A program made the translations under genes and the position numbers. Source: Ketogulonicigenium vulgare WSH-001 (lineage in GTDB: Bacteria; Pseudomonadota; Alphaproteobacteria; Rhodobacterales; Rhodobacteraceae). From it: a stretch of DNA of 64,000 nt. The stretch covers positions 124,001 to 188,000 of the forward strand of contig NC_017385.1 of assembly GCF_000223375.1 (NCBI RefSeq). The letters are read 5' to 3'. Of the stretch, positions 1-8,574 are shown piece by piece. Within the stretch, counting starts at the first letter, position 1, and each line of letters begins with the position of its first letter. Under the pieces are notes generated by a model that was not told the DNA's origin, searched no databases, and saw only the letters and a list, made by a program, of their open reading frames with translations.

Positions 1-1
1 C

Positions 2-1090
2 GTGCGTAGCCATATCTTTACCTATGGCCACCGTAACCCGCAGGGCATCACCTTTGGCCCCGACGGCACCATTTATGCCACCGAACACGGCCCCGATACG
101 GATGACGAGCTGAACATCATCGCCGGCGGTGGCAACTATGGGTGGCCGAATGTGGCCGGCTATCGCGATGGCAAATCCTATGTCTACGCTGATTGGAGCC
201 AAGCGCCCGCTGACCAGCGTTACACCGGTCGCGCCGGTATCCCCGACACCGTGCCGCAATTCCCCGAGCTGGAATTCGCGCCCGAGATGGTCGATCCGCT
301 GACAACCTATTGGACGGTGGATAATGATTACGATTTCACCGCCAATTGCGGCTGGATCTGTAATCCGACGATCGCGCCTTCGTCTGCCTATTACTATGCG
401 GCGGGCGAGAGCGGTATCGCGGCTTGGGATAATTCGATCCTGATCCCGACGCTGAAACATGGCGGCATCTATGTGCAGCACCTCAGCGATGATGGCCAAT
501 CTGTCGACGGCCTGCCCGAGCTGTGGTTCAGCACCCAGAACCGCTATCGCGATATCGAGATCAGCCCCGATAACCATGTTTTTGTGGCGACCGACAACTT
601 TGGCACCTCGGCGCAGAAATATGGCGAGACCGGCTTTACCAACGTGCTGCATAACCCCGGCGCGATCCTTGTCTTTAGCTATGTCGGCGAGGATGCTGCG
701 GGTCAGACCGGAATGATGACCGCGCCCGCACCGCAGACGCAATACACGCAAGTGCCCGCCGAGGGTGCAGGCGCGGGCGCGACTGAGGTTGCGGATGTCG
801 ATTACGACACGCTGTTCACCGAAGGCCAGACCCTTTATGGCAGCGCATGTGCCGCGTGCCATGGTGCCGCTGGCCAAGGTGCGCAGGGCCCGACCTTTGT
901 GGGCGTGCCGGATGTGACGGGTGACAAGGACTACCTTGCCCGCACCATCATCCACGGTTTTGGCTATATGCCGTCGTTTGCGACTCGGCTGGATGACGAG
1001 GAGGTTGCCGCCATCGCGACCTTTATCCGCAACAGCTGGGGCAATGACGAAGGCATCCTGACCCCGGCCGAGGCCGCTGCCACCCGCTGA
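2..1090 (+). CDS. PQQ-dependent sugar dehydrogenase-cytochrome c fusion (3' part)
   Basis: C-terminal 362 residues of a glucose/sorbosone dehydrogenase-type beta-propeller quinoprotein; the signal peptide and first blades lie left of the window, so position 2 is not a true start. The family signature is visible as GHRNPQGITF followed by EHGPDTDDELN and GGGNYGWP. At about residues 270-350 there is a class I cytochrome c domain with the haem motif CAACH and a distal Met in GYMPSF. Such fusions oxidise an aldose or aldonolactone-type substrate in the periplasm and pass electrons through the haem. An L-sorbosone dehydrogenase is one possibility given the likely host group, but the substrate cannot be read from the sequence. 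A strong terminator follows directly. Confidence 0.85.
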   Translation: MRSHIFTYGHRNPQGITFGPDGTIYATEHGPDTDDELNIIAGGGNYGWPNVAGYRDGKSYVYADWSQAPADQRYTGRAGIPDTVPQFPELEFAPEMVDPLTTYWTVDNDYDFTANCGWICNPTIAPSSAYYYAAGESGIAAWDNSILIPTLKHGGIYVQHLSDDGQSVDGLPELWFSTQNRYRDIEISPDNHVFVATDNFGTSAQKYGETGFTNVLHNPGAILVFSYVGEDAAGQTGMMTAPAPQTQYTQVPAEGAGAGATEVADVDYDTLFTEGQTLYGSACAACHGAAGQGAQGPTFVGVPDVTGDKDYLARTIIHGFGYMPSFATRLDDEEVAAIATFIRNSWGNDEGILTPAEAAATR

Positions 1091-1105
1091 ATGCTGTAAA
1101 AACCA

Positions 1106-1147
1106 CCCTCGCCTGCACATCAGGCGGGGGTATTTCATTTATTTTCA
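1106..1147 (+). terminator. Rho-independent terminator after sugar dehydrogenase
   Basis: A 10-bp stem pairs 1106-1115 with 1121-1130 (one G-T wobble) around the loop CACAT. It is followed by a T-rich run (TATTTCATTTATTTTC). It lies 15 bases after the stop codon of the dehydrogenase. Confidence 0.85.
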
Positions 1148-1156
1148 CATCTGCCT

Positions 1157-1185
1157 TTGACATGTGCCGCTATCACGGTTAATGC
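1157..1185 (+). promoter_or_regulatory. Candidate sigma-70 promoter for the DEAD-box helicase
   Basis: Perfect -35 box TTGACA at 1157-1162. After 17 bases comes the weaker -10-like TAATGC at 1180-1185. It sits between the upstream terminator and the helicase. Transcription from here would give a leader of roughly 95 bases before the TTG start at 1287. Confidence 0.4.
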
Positions 1186-1286
1186 GGCCCCTTCGGCTGT
1201 TCTGGGTCTAAGCGGGTGTGTTGCCCGATAAGAGAGACGGTTCAGTCCCTCCCGCCCTATTTAGGGCCCATTTAGGCAGAATAGTT

Positions 1287-3305
1287 TTGACTCATCAAAA
1301 TATCGCCGCGCCTCTGGCCGCGGCCCTTTCGCAACGTGGATATGAAACGCTGACCGCCGTGCAGCAAGCTGTGCTTGCGCCCGAGGCTGATGGCCGCGAC
1401 CTGCTGGTGTCGGCACAGACCGGTTCGGGTAAGACGGTGGCCTTTGGTATCGCAGTCGCGCCCGACCTTTTGGGCGACGACAATATCCTGCCGCTGAACA
1501 CGCCGCCTGTTGCGCTGTTCATCGCCCCCACGCGCGAGCTTGCGCTGCAAGTTGCTCAGGAACTGACCTGGCTTTACGCCAATGCAGGTGCCCAGATCGC
1601 GACCTGCGTCGGCGGTATGGATTACCGCACCGAGCGCCGCGCCCTTGCACGTCTGCCGCAAATCGTTGTCGGCACGCCCGGCCGTCTGCGCGACCATATC
1701 GACCGTGGCGGCCTTGACCTGTCCGAATTGCGCGTGACCGTGCTGGACGAAGCGGATGAGATGCTCGACCTCGGCTTCCGCGATGATCTGCAATATATCT
1801 TGCAAGCCGCGCCCGAAGATCGCCGCACGCTGATGTTCTCGGCCACCGTGCCGCGCGAGATTGAAAAACTGGCCCGCGACTTCCAAAATGACGCCCTGCG
1901 TCTGGAAACCCGTGGCGAGGCCAAGCAGCACAACGACATCAGCTACCAAGCTTTGTCGGTCACCATGCGCGATCGCGAAAACGCCATTTTCAACATGCTG
2001 CGTTTTTATGAATCGCGCACGGCGATCATCTTCTGCAAGACCCGCGCCAATGTGAATGATCTGCTGTCGCGGATGAGCGGTCGTGGCTTCCGCGTGGTGG
2101 CCCTGTCGGGCGAGCTGTCGCAACAGGAACGCACCAACGCGCTGCAAGCGCTGCGTGATGGCCGCGCCAACGTTTGTATCGCGACCGACGTCGCGGCGCG
2201 CGGCATTGACTTGCCGGGCCTCGAGCTGGTGATCCACTACGATCTGCCGACCAATGCCGAAACCCTGCTGCACCGCTCGGGCCGTACCGGCCGCGCGGGT
2301 GCCAAGGGCGTCTCGGCGCTGATCGTCACCCCCGGCGATTTCAAAAAAGCGCAGCGTTTGCTGAGCTTTGCCAAAGTGACCGCGGAATGGGGCAAGGCGC
2401 CTTCGGCCGAAGAAGTCAGCGCCCGCGACGATCTGCGCATGGTCGAGCATCCGGCCCTGACCACCAAGCTGGATGATATGACTGTCGCGAATGATCTGCT
2501 GGCCCGATTTGGTGCCGAGCAAATCTCTGCCGCATTCGTCCAACTGTGGCGCGAAGGTCGCCCCGCCCCCGAGGCGCTGACCGTCGTGAACACGCCCACC
2601 CCCGGTGCCGCCCCCGCCCCGCGCGAGCCGCGTACCTCGCCGCGCGAATTTGGCGCGTCGGTCTGGTTCAGCCTGTCGGCAGGTCACGTCGACCGCGCCG
2701 AAGCCCGTTGGCTGCTGCCGAAAATCTGTGATGCGGGCGGTATCACCCGCGATGCGATCGGTGCGATCCGCGTGCGCGAGTCCGAGACCTTTGTGCAGAT
2801 CGCGGCCAATGAAGCGGGCCGTTTCGCCAATGTCTCGGAAATCGAGCCTGGCCTGACGCTGACGCAAATCGACGGCGAGCCGAACCTGGAACAGCGCAGC
2901 AGCGGCCCGAAGAAATTCGGCGCAGGCAAGCCCGGTAAATTCGCCAAGGGCGGTGAGAGCTGGGGCGATAAAAAGCAGACCGGCTGGGTCGAGCGCAAGA
3001 ACGACGGCTGGGACGACAAGCCCGCGCCGAAAAAGCATCGCAAGGGCGAGTTTGAGGCCGGCATGGCCGATGCACCCGCCGCAGCGCCGCGCAAGCCGCG
3101 TTTCGATGACGCCCCCGCCGCGACCAAAACCGCACGGATCAAGCCGCGTTGGACCGAAGAACAGCCCAGCTTCAAGGCCAAGCGCCCCAGCGCCGCAGGC
3201 GCACCGGCCAAGCCGCGTGATGGCGCAAAGCCCGCGTTCAAAGGCAAGCCCTATGCCGCGAACACCACCGGCGGCGCGCCGCGCAAAAGCAAGTTCAAGG
3301 CCTGA
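1287..3305 (+). CDS. DEAD-box ATP-dependent RNA helicase with DbpA-like RNA-binding domain
   Basis: Unwinds or remodels RNA (ribosome assembly, cold adaptation, mRNA decay in the family). All helicase motifs are present in order: Q motif region, AQTGSGKT (I), PTRELA (Ia), TPGR (Ib), DEAD (II), SAT (III) and HRSGRTGRAG (VI). A DbpA/CsdA-type RNA-binding domain follows (ASVWFSLSAGHVDRAEARW, with GAIRVRESETFVQI). The last ~130 residues form a Lys/Arg/Pro-rich low-complexity tail. The TTG start at 1287 is chosen because the protein then begins MTHQNIAAPL, as is usual for this group, with an AGGCAGA ribosome site upstream. A GTG at 1218 would add 23 residues of non-family sequence. The gene ends at a bidirectional terminator. 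Confidence 0.9.
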   Translation: MTHQNIAAPLAAALSQRGYETLTAVQQAVLAPEADGRDLLVSAQTGSGKTVAFGIAVAPDLLGDDNILPLNTPPVALFIAPTRELALQVAQELTWLYANAGAQIATCVGGMDYRTERRALARLPQIVVGTPGRLRDHIDRGGLDLSELRVTVLDEADEMLDLGFRDDLQYILQAAPEDRRTLMFSATVPREIEKLARDFQNDALRLETRGEAKQHNDISYQALSVTMRDRENAIFNMLRFYESRTAIIFCKTRANVNDLLSRMSGRGFRVVALSGELSQQERTNALQALRDGRANVCIATDVAARGIDLPGLELVIHYDLPTNAETLLHRSGRTGRAGAKGVSALIVTPGDFKKAQRLLSFAKVTAEWGKAPSAEEVSARDDLRMVEHPALTTKLDDMTVANDLLARFGAEQISAAFVQLWREGRPAPEALTVVNTPTPGAAPAPREPRTSPREFGASVWFSLSAGHVDRAEARWLLPKICDAGGITRDAIGAIRVRESETFVQIAANEAGRFANVSEIEPGLTLTQIDGEPNLEQRSSGPKKFGAGKPGKFAKGGESWGDKKQTGWVERKNDGWDDKPAPKKHRKGEFEAGMADAPAAAPRKPRFDDAPAATKTARIKPRWTEEQPSFKAKRPSAAGAPAKPRDGAKPAFKGKPYAANTTGGAPRKSKFKA

Positions 3306-3322
3306 TATTTAAGGCCGAATGC

Positions 3323-3354
3323 AAAAAGGGTGGGGTGAAAACCCCGCCCTTTTT
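3323..3354. terminator. Bidirectional terminator between helicase and maeB
   Basis: A near-perfect 14-bp stem pairs 3323-3336 with 3341-3354. It has an A5 tract on the left, a T5 tract on the right, and the stable GAAA loop at 3337-3340. It separates two convergent genes and has a U tract in both directions. Confidence 0.93.
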
Positions 3355-3372
3355 CTATGCCTATCGGCTGGT

Positions 3373-5664
3373 TTAGCCGTAATGGCCGACCGGCGTGCCC
3401 GCGATGGCCGACATGTTCAGCAGCCCGCGCGTGGTGATGGATGGCGTCACCACATGGGCGCGGTTGCCCATGCCGATCAGGATCGGGCCGACTTCCAGCC
3501 CGCCTGCCTTGGCCTTCAGGATATTGCGCACGCCCGAGGCCGCATCGGTCGAGGCAAAGACCAGCACATTTGCCGAACCCTCGAACCGCGCATTGGGCAG
3601 TTGGCGCTCGCGCAAAGACTGGTCCAGCGCGGAATCGACGTTCATCTCGCCCTCATAAAGGAAGTCGGGCGCGATATCGTCCAGCATTTCCAACGCGCCG
3701 CGCATCCGGCGGCCCGCATCGGTGTCCATATTGCCGAACTGGCTTTGGGTGCAGAGCGCGATTTTCGGGGTCAGGCCAAAGCGGCGCACGTGACGCGCTG
3801 CGCCCAGCACCGTTTCCTTGATCTGATCGGGCGTCGGGTCCGAATGCACCTGCGTGTCCGCAATGAAGAGCGGCCCGTCTTCCATGATCATCAGCGACAT
3901 GGCGGCAACCGGTCGCAATTGGCCGCGCGCCAGAATTTGACGAATGAAATCAAGATGCTGGTGATATTGGCCGTAGGTGCCGCAAATCATGCTGTCGGCC
4001 TCGTCGCGGTGCACCATGACGGCGGCGATCGCGGTCGTATTGGTGCGCATGATCGAGCGGGCGGTATCGGGGCTGACGCCGCGCCGGGCCATCAACTCGT
4101 GATACGTGCCCCAATAATCGCGATAACGCGGGTCGTCCTGCGGGTTCACGATGTGGAAATCGCGGCCCGGACGGATCGGCAGGCCGTAACGCTCGCAGCG
4201 AGCCTCGACCACATCGGGGCGACCGATCAAGATCGGCACATCGGTGGTTTCCTCCAACATCGCGGCGGCGGTGCGCAGCACGCGTTCATCCTCGCCCTCG
4301 GCAAAGACGATGCGGCGCGTGGTCTGGCGCGCGGCCTCGAACACGGGGCGCATCAGCAGCGCCGATTTGAACACCGAACTGTCCAACTGCGCGCGATAGG
4401 CGGCGATATCAGGCAGCGGGCGGGTGGCGACGCCCGTCTCCATCGCAGCTTGCGCCACGGCGGATGCGACGACGCCCATCAGGCGCGGATCGAAAGGCTT
4501 CGGGATCAGGTAATCGGGGCCAAAGGTCAGCTGCTCGCCCTGATAGGCGGCAGCCGCCTCGGCCGAGGTGGTAGCGCGCGCCAGTGCCGCGATGCCTGCG
4601 ATACAGGCCAGCTCCATCTCGTCATTGATCTCGGTCGCGCCCACGTCCAGCGCCCCGCGGAAGATAAAGGGGAAGCACAGCACGTTGTTGACCTGATTGG
4701 GAAAATCAGACCGTCCAGTGGCGATGATCGCATTCGGGGCAGCGGCGCGGGCAAGGTCGGGCAGGATCTCGGGCGTGGGGTTTGCGAGGGCGAAGATAAT
4801 CGGCGCGGGGGCCATTTTCGCGACCATCTCGCCGGTCAAAACGCCCGGGCCGGACAGGCCAAGGAACAGGTCTGCACCGGTGATCACATCACCCAGCGTC
4901 GCGGGGCTGTCGCCTTGGGCAAAGGCCTGCTTTTGCGGCGTCATTTGCGCGGTGCGGCCGTTATAGACTAGCCCCTCAAGGTCGCAGAGGTAGATATTCT
5001 CGCGCTTGACGCCCAGTTTCACCAGCATCTCGAGGCAGGCGATGCCCGCCGCGCCGCCGCCGGTCGAGACGACTTTGATCTGATCAAACGCCTTGCCGGC
5101 CACCAGCAGCGCATTCGTTGCCGCCGCGCCGACCACAATGGCGGTGCCGTGCTGGTCATCGTGGAAAACGGGGATGTTCATCCGCTCGCGGCACAGTTTT
5201 TCGACGATAAAACAATCGGGTGCTTTGATATCTTCCAGGTTGATGGCGCCAAATGTCGGCTCAAGCGCGCAGACGATATCGGCCAGCTTTTCGGGGTCGC
5301 TCTCGTTCAATTCGATATCGAAACAGTCGATATTGGCGAATTTCTTGAACAGGACCGCCTTGCCCTCCATCACCGGTTTTGACGCCAGCGGGCCGATATT
5401 GCCGAGGCCCAGAACAGCGGTGCCGTTCGAGACCACCGCCACCAGATTGCCGCGCGATGTATAGCGGCTGGCGGTCGAGGGATCGTCCCTAATCTCAAGA
5501 CACGCCTCGGCCACGCCCGGCGAATAGGCGCGGCTAAGGTCGCGCCCATTGGCCAGCGGTTTCGTCGCGCGGATTTCCAGCTTACCGGGGCGGGGAAATT
5601 CGTGATAGTTCAGCGCGGCCTGTCGCGCGGCCTGTGCGGCTTCGTCCTGCATGCCCGAGGTCAT
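3373..5664 (-). CDS. maeB: NADP-dependent malic enzyme with phosphotransacetylase-like domain
   Basis: Oxidatively decarboxylates malate to pyruvate, giving NADPH. The length (763 aa) and architecture are typical of MaeB. The malic enzyme N-domain occupies about residues 1-160 ([23 protein letters not shown]). The NAD(P)-binding domain is about 165-400 ([25 protein letters not shown]). A phosphotransacetylase-like domain covers about 430-760 ([29 protein letters not shown]). In this family the last domain is regulatory, commonly acetyl-CoA responsive, and not a working Pta. The start has a strong ribosome site (AAAAGGAGAGGGCG before ATG). The D-aminopeptidase stop lies 75 bases upstream on the same strand with no terminator between them. 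Confidence 0.95.
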   Translation of the reverse strand: MTSGMQDEAAQAARQAALNYHEFPRPGKLEIRATKPLANGRDLSRAYSPGVAEACLEIRDDPSTASRYTSRGNLVAVVSNGTAVLGLGNIGPLASKPVMEGKAVLFKKFANIDCFDIELNESDPEKLADIVCALEPTFGAINLEDIKAPDCFIVEKLCRERMNIPVFHDDQHGTAIVVGAAATNALLVAGKAFDQIKVVSTGGGAAGIACLEMLVKLGVKRENIYLCDLEGLVYNGRTAQMTPQKQAFAQGDSPATLGDVITGADLFLGLSGPGVLTGEMVAKMAPAPIIFALANPTPEILPDLARAAAPNAIIATGRSDFPNQVNNVLCFPFIFRGALDVGATEINDEMELACIAGIAALARATTSAEAAAAYQGEQLTFGPDYLIPKPFDPRLMGVVASAVAQAAMETGVATRPLPDIAAYRAQLDSSVFKSALLMRPVFEAARQTTRRIVFAEGEDERVLRTAAAMLEETTDVPILIGRPDVVEARCERYGLPIRPGRDFHIVNPQDDPRYRDYWGTYHELMARRGVSPDTARSIMRTNTTAIAAVMVHRDEADSMICGTYGQYHQHLDFIRQILARGQLRPVAAMSLMIMEDGPLFIADTQVHSDPTPDQIKETVLGAARHVRRFGLTPKIALCTQSQFGNMDTDAGRRMRGALEMLDDIAPDFLYEGEMNVDSALDQSLRERQLPNARFEGSANVLVFASTDAASGVRNILKAKAGGLEVGPILIGMGNRAHVVTPSITTRGLLNMSAIAGTPVGHYG

Positions 5665-5739
5665 CGCCCTCTCCTTTTCATTTGGGCCGGGCCTAGCCTA
5701 GTTTGCCACCCGCGCCAATATCGCCGTTGCGTATCTGCC

Positions 5740-7251
5740 TCAGGCAGGCGCTTTCTCGTATTCAATCATACGTGCGCGCGCGAGGGCGAGGTCAATCCGC
5801 CCATCCCCCCGATAATGGAGGCAAATTTTCCGCTGCGAGGGGCCATCTTCCAGCGTGAACAGGAACCGCCCACCGCCAAGGTGATGCAGCGGCATCGCAC
5901 GGCGCAGGGGGCCGGTGCCCATGATCACCGCGTTACCGGCGATTTCCAGCACCGCGCCAAAGGCATGGCTGCGCCAGATGCCGGCAAGGCCCGACGGCGC
6001 AGGCGAGGCGGCCACAGGGCGATAGCGTTTGGACGCATGGCCGACGAGGCCCACGATATCATCACCCTCCATCCGCAATTGCAGGCGTGAGGTGGGCGAC
6101 AGGCTATCAACGCCGCCGGTGCCGTCGGGATAGACCGAAACCGCATCATCCAGCCGCGTTACCGAATTGCCGCTGACGGCCAGCCAATCGGCGCCTTCGC
6201 TTGCGACATAAAGGCCGGGGGTCAGGGTGCTTTCGGGACTTTGACTTTTTTCGCCCAACAATGCGGCCATGATGTCGGTCGCGATACAGGTTGGGTTCAC
6301 ATCATCGCGGTTCGCAACAATCGCGCAGCCGGTGCCGGTGGCGGGGTCCAACAGCAGATAGCTGCGATAGCCGGGCTGCGAGCCGCCATGACCGACCAGC
6401 GTCAACGCCCCGACCGCCTGCTGCCGCAGGCCCAGACCGTAGCCCGTCGGGCGGCCGTCCGTCAGATAACGCGGCGCCGATAGCGCGGCCAAGCGGCCCG
6501 CGAAATCGCCCTCGCCGCGCAGCAGCAGACGGCCCCATTCGGCCAGCGCGCGCCCGCTGCCCGACAGGCTGCCCGCCGCCGACAGATGCATACCCTGCAG
6601 TCCCATTTTCCAGCCCGTGCCATCGTGCCAATAGCCGGTCGAGAGGTTGCGCACCGGATCGGTCCACATCTCTGAGGCATGCAGCGGCAGGTCGTGTTTT
6701 TCGCGCAGCGTCGCGCGCAGGAAATCGTCGAACAGCAGGCCGTGGCTGCGCATCGCCTCTTCGACCAGACGATAGCCGCCGTTCGAATAATGCACCTCGG
6801 TGCCGGTTTCATAGTTCAGGCGGGGCATCGCCGCATGAAAATCCAGCAGTTGCGGCGCGCGGGTCTGATTGAACATCGACAGCCCCAACAGGCTGAGGGC
6901 CTCGCGCGTGTCAGGGATGCCGCCGGACATGTCCAGCGCGCGCCCCACTGTCACGGCGCCTGTCACCGCATTGAGCTGCGGCAGATGTTTTGACAGCGGA
7001 TCGTCAAGGCTGATCACCGCGGGATGTGCCAGCACGAAACTCGCAAAAACATGTTTAGTGACAGAGGCATAGCGCATGATGCTGTCGACGCTGATCGGGC
7101 TCATTGTGGCCAGGCTTTCGACCCCTGCAACCGCGCTATCGCGCAGGCCGGCGGTGTCGAACAGGATGATCGCGCCGCCGGGTTGATCAGCCTCCCAGCC
7201 CGCTGCGTTTCGCGCCATTTCGGCGGCGGCATCCCAGTTCAGCATTGCCAT
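5740..7251 (-). CDS. dap: D-aminopeptidase (MEROPS S12, beta-lactamase fold)
   Basis: Serine hydrolase closely matching the layout of the Ochrobactrum D-aminopeptidase, which removes N-terminal D-amino acids from short peptides. SxxK is at residues 63-66 (YASVTKHV), the YxN motif is YSN at 155-157, and a His-Gly motif (VGHGGSQPGYRS) lies near 290. These positions fit the family's Ser62, Lys65, Tyr153 and His287. Two smaller beta-barrel domains would make up residues ~330-503. The start at 7251 (MAMLNW) is supported by AGGGGAC seven to eight bases upstream; a longer frame to 7332 adds a basic, non-homologous tail. No signal peptide, so cytosolic. It is divergent from a broken LysR regulator that may once have controlled it. 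Confidence 0.85.
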   Translation of the reverse strand: MAMLNWDAAAEMARNAAGWEADQPGGAIILFDTAGLRDSAVAGVESLATMSPISVDSIMRYASVTKHVFASFVLAHPAVISLDDPLSKHLPQLNAVTGAVTVGRALDMSGGIPDTREALSLLGLSMFNQTRAPQLLDFHAAMPRLNYETGTEVHYSNGGYRLVEEAMRSHGLLFDDFLRATLREKHDLPLHASEMWTDPVRNLSTGYWHDGTGWKMGLQGMHLSAAGSLSGSGRALAEWGRLLLRGEGDFAGRLAALSAPRYLTDGRPTGYGLGLRQQAVGALTLVGHGGSQPGYRSYLLLDPATGTGCAIVANRDDVNPTCIATDIMAALLGEKSQSPESTLTPGLYVASEGADWLAVSGNSVTRLDDAVSVYPDGTGGVDSLSPTSRLQLRMEGDDIVGLVGHASKRYRPVAASPAPSGLAGIWRSHAFGAVLEIAGNAVIMGTGPLRRAMPLHHLGGGRFLFTLEDGPSQRKICLHYRGDGRIDLALARARMIEYEKAPA

Positions 7252-7342
7252 CTTTATTGTCCCCTTGACGTTTTTGCCGCGATTCGTACGCAAACTTTTG
7301 CTTTTCTTGGGCCATTTACCCCGCAAAGCCAAGCGCTGCCGC

Positions 7343-7371
7343 TTGGATGCCGCCGCAGCGGGCGCTATATA
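7343..7371 (+). promoter_or_regulatory. Candidate promoter of the lysR gene
   Basis: TTGGAT at 7343-7348 is followed by a 17-base spacer and TATATA at 7366-7371. It lies in the 146-base divergent spacer between the D-aminopeptidase and lysR, 26 bases before the lysR start. Confidence 0.5.
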
Positions 7372-7397
7372 GGCACGGTGTCAACGGGGGGGCCGCG

Positions 7398-8305
7398 ATG
7401 GAAAGCAAGTGGCTTGAGGATTTTCTGGCACTGGCCCTGCACAAGAATTTTTGCCGTGCCGCCGAGGCCCGTAACATCACCCAATCCGCCCTGTCGCGCC
7501 GCATCAAATTGCTGGAAGGCTGGATGGGCGCGCCCCTGATCGAGCGCCGTACAAATCCGATCAGCCTGACCGAGGCGGGCGAGAAATTCCTGCCGCGGGC
7601 CGAGGAAATGTACAATATGATCCTGTCGGTGCGCGATGAATTGCGCGCGCCCTATATGGCGGCGCAAGAGGTGCTGACCGTCTGCATGATGAGCACGCTG
7701 TCCATCACCACCTTTCCTCGCCTCGTCGCGCAATTGGAACAGCGGGGCGAGCAGTTTCGTTTCCGCTTTGCCGATAGCCGCACCACCATGCCTGATTGGG
7801 TGGAGCTGCTGCGCAGCGGCAATGCCGATTTCCTGCTGACCTATGCCCATAGCAGCGTCGCCGTGCTGAACACGTTGAACGAATTCGAATATCTGACGGT
7901 GGGAACCGAGCGCTGCATCCCCGTCTCGGTGCCCGGCACGGGCGGGCGGCCACGCTATGATCTGACGCAGCAAGATCGCCCGGTCGATTACCTCAGCTAT
8001 CGCAACCACTCCTTTTTCGCCAATGCCTTGCCCGGCATCATCAAACGCGGCGGGTTTCGCCTGAACACCGTCTATGAAAACGCGCTGTCTGCGGCATTGC
8101 TGGCGGCGGTGCGGGTCGGCCTCGGGGTGCGTGGATTCCCGAAAAACTGCTGGAAGACGACCTTGCGACGGGGCGCTTGCTGCGCGCCGCCACGCCCGAA
8201 TATGACCTGTTGGTCGACGTGCGGCTTTATCGTCCCATGGACGATGGCTCGCGGATCAAGAACAGATTCTGGCGCAAACTGGGCGAGCTTTCCCCGCTGC
8301 AATAG
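7398..8305 (+). pseudogene. LysR-family transcriptional regulator, frameshifted
   Basis: N-terminal LysR helix-turn-helix is intact (FLALALHKNFCRAAEARNIT, then QSALSRRIKLLEGWMGAPL), followed by an effector-binding domain. After GLGV, near 8129, the reading frame turns into Cys/Arg/Pro-rich nonsense that runs on to 8330. Shifting one base restores a normal LysR C-terminus beginning AWIPEKLLEDDLATGRLL and ending at the TAG at 8303-8305. The repaired protein would be about 302 aa, the usual family length. One base appears missing in or near GGGGTGCGTGG (8124-8134). As read, the last ~58 residues of the effector domain are replaced, so ligand response is probably lost. A sequencing error cannot be excluded. 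It is divergent from the D-aminopeptidase gene, its likely original target. Confidence 0.85.
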
Positions 8306-8574
8306 CATGGATTGGGCGTTCAAATCGTGAAAACGACCAAATTTTAGTCGCCGCGCCTTGACCCGACGACATTGCCATCCGGCGCTGTTTTCAGGCTTAA
8401 GCCTTGATTTCATGGACAGGGCCCGCGCCGCGCCCGCGCCTCATTCCAAAACGGAATAGCGCTTTCCAATAACGCACTGGAGCCGCCGCCCCGCCGTGGG
8501 CCAGCGTGCAGGAATGCGCGATCTCCGTATTGCCGCAGAAGGTTTCAAGGATGTGACAATCAAAGGACAAGTGT

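Noticed and set aside
1218..1286. GTG start for the helicase at 1218
   Set aside because: The extra 23 residues match no helicase N-terminus, whereas TTG 1287 gives the expected start and has a ribosome-like AGGCAGA upstream.
1272..3038. 588-codon open frame on the minus strand opposite the DEAD-box helicase
   Set aside because: Its translation is low-complexity Gln/Arg/Gly-rich with no family motif, and the plus-strand helicase is certain. GC-rich third positions create such mirror frames.
3319..4971. 550-codon plus-strand frame opposite maeB
   Set aside because: It lies wholly antisense to a well-recognised malic enzyme and its translation resembles no protein.
8124..8134. Programmed -1 frameshift in the LysR gene
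   Set aside because: GGGGTGCGTGG is not a slippery X-XXY-YYZ heptamer and no downstream pseudoknot is evident; a lost base or sequencing error is simpler.
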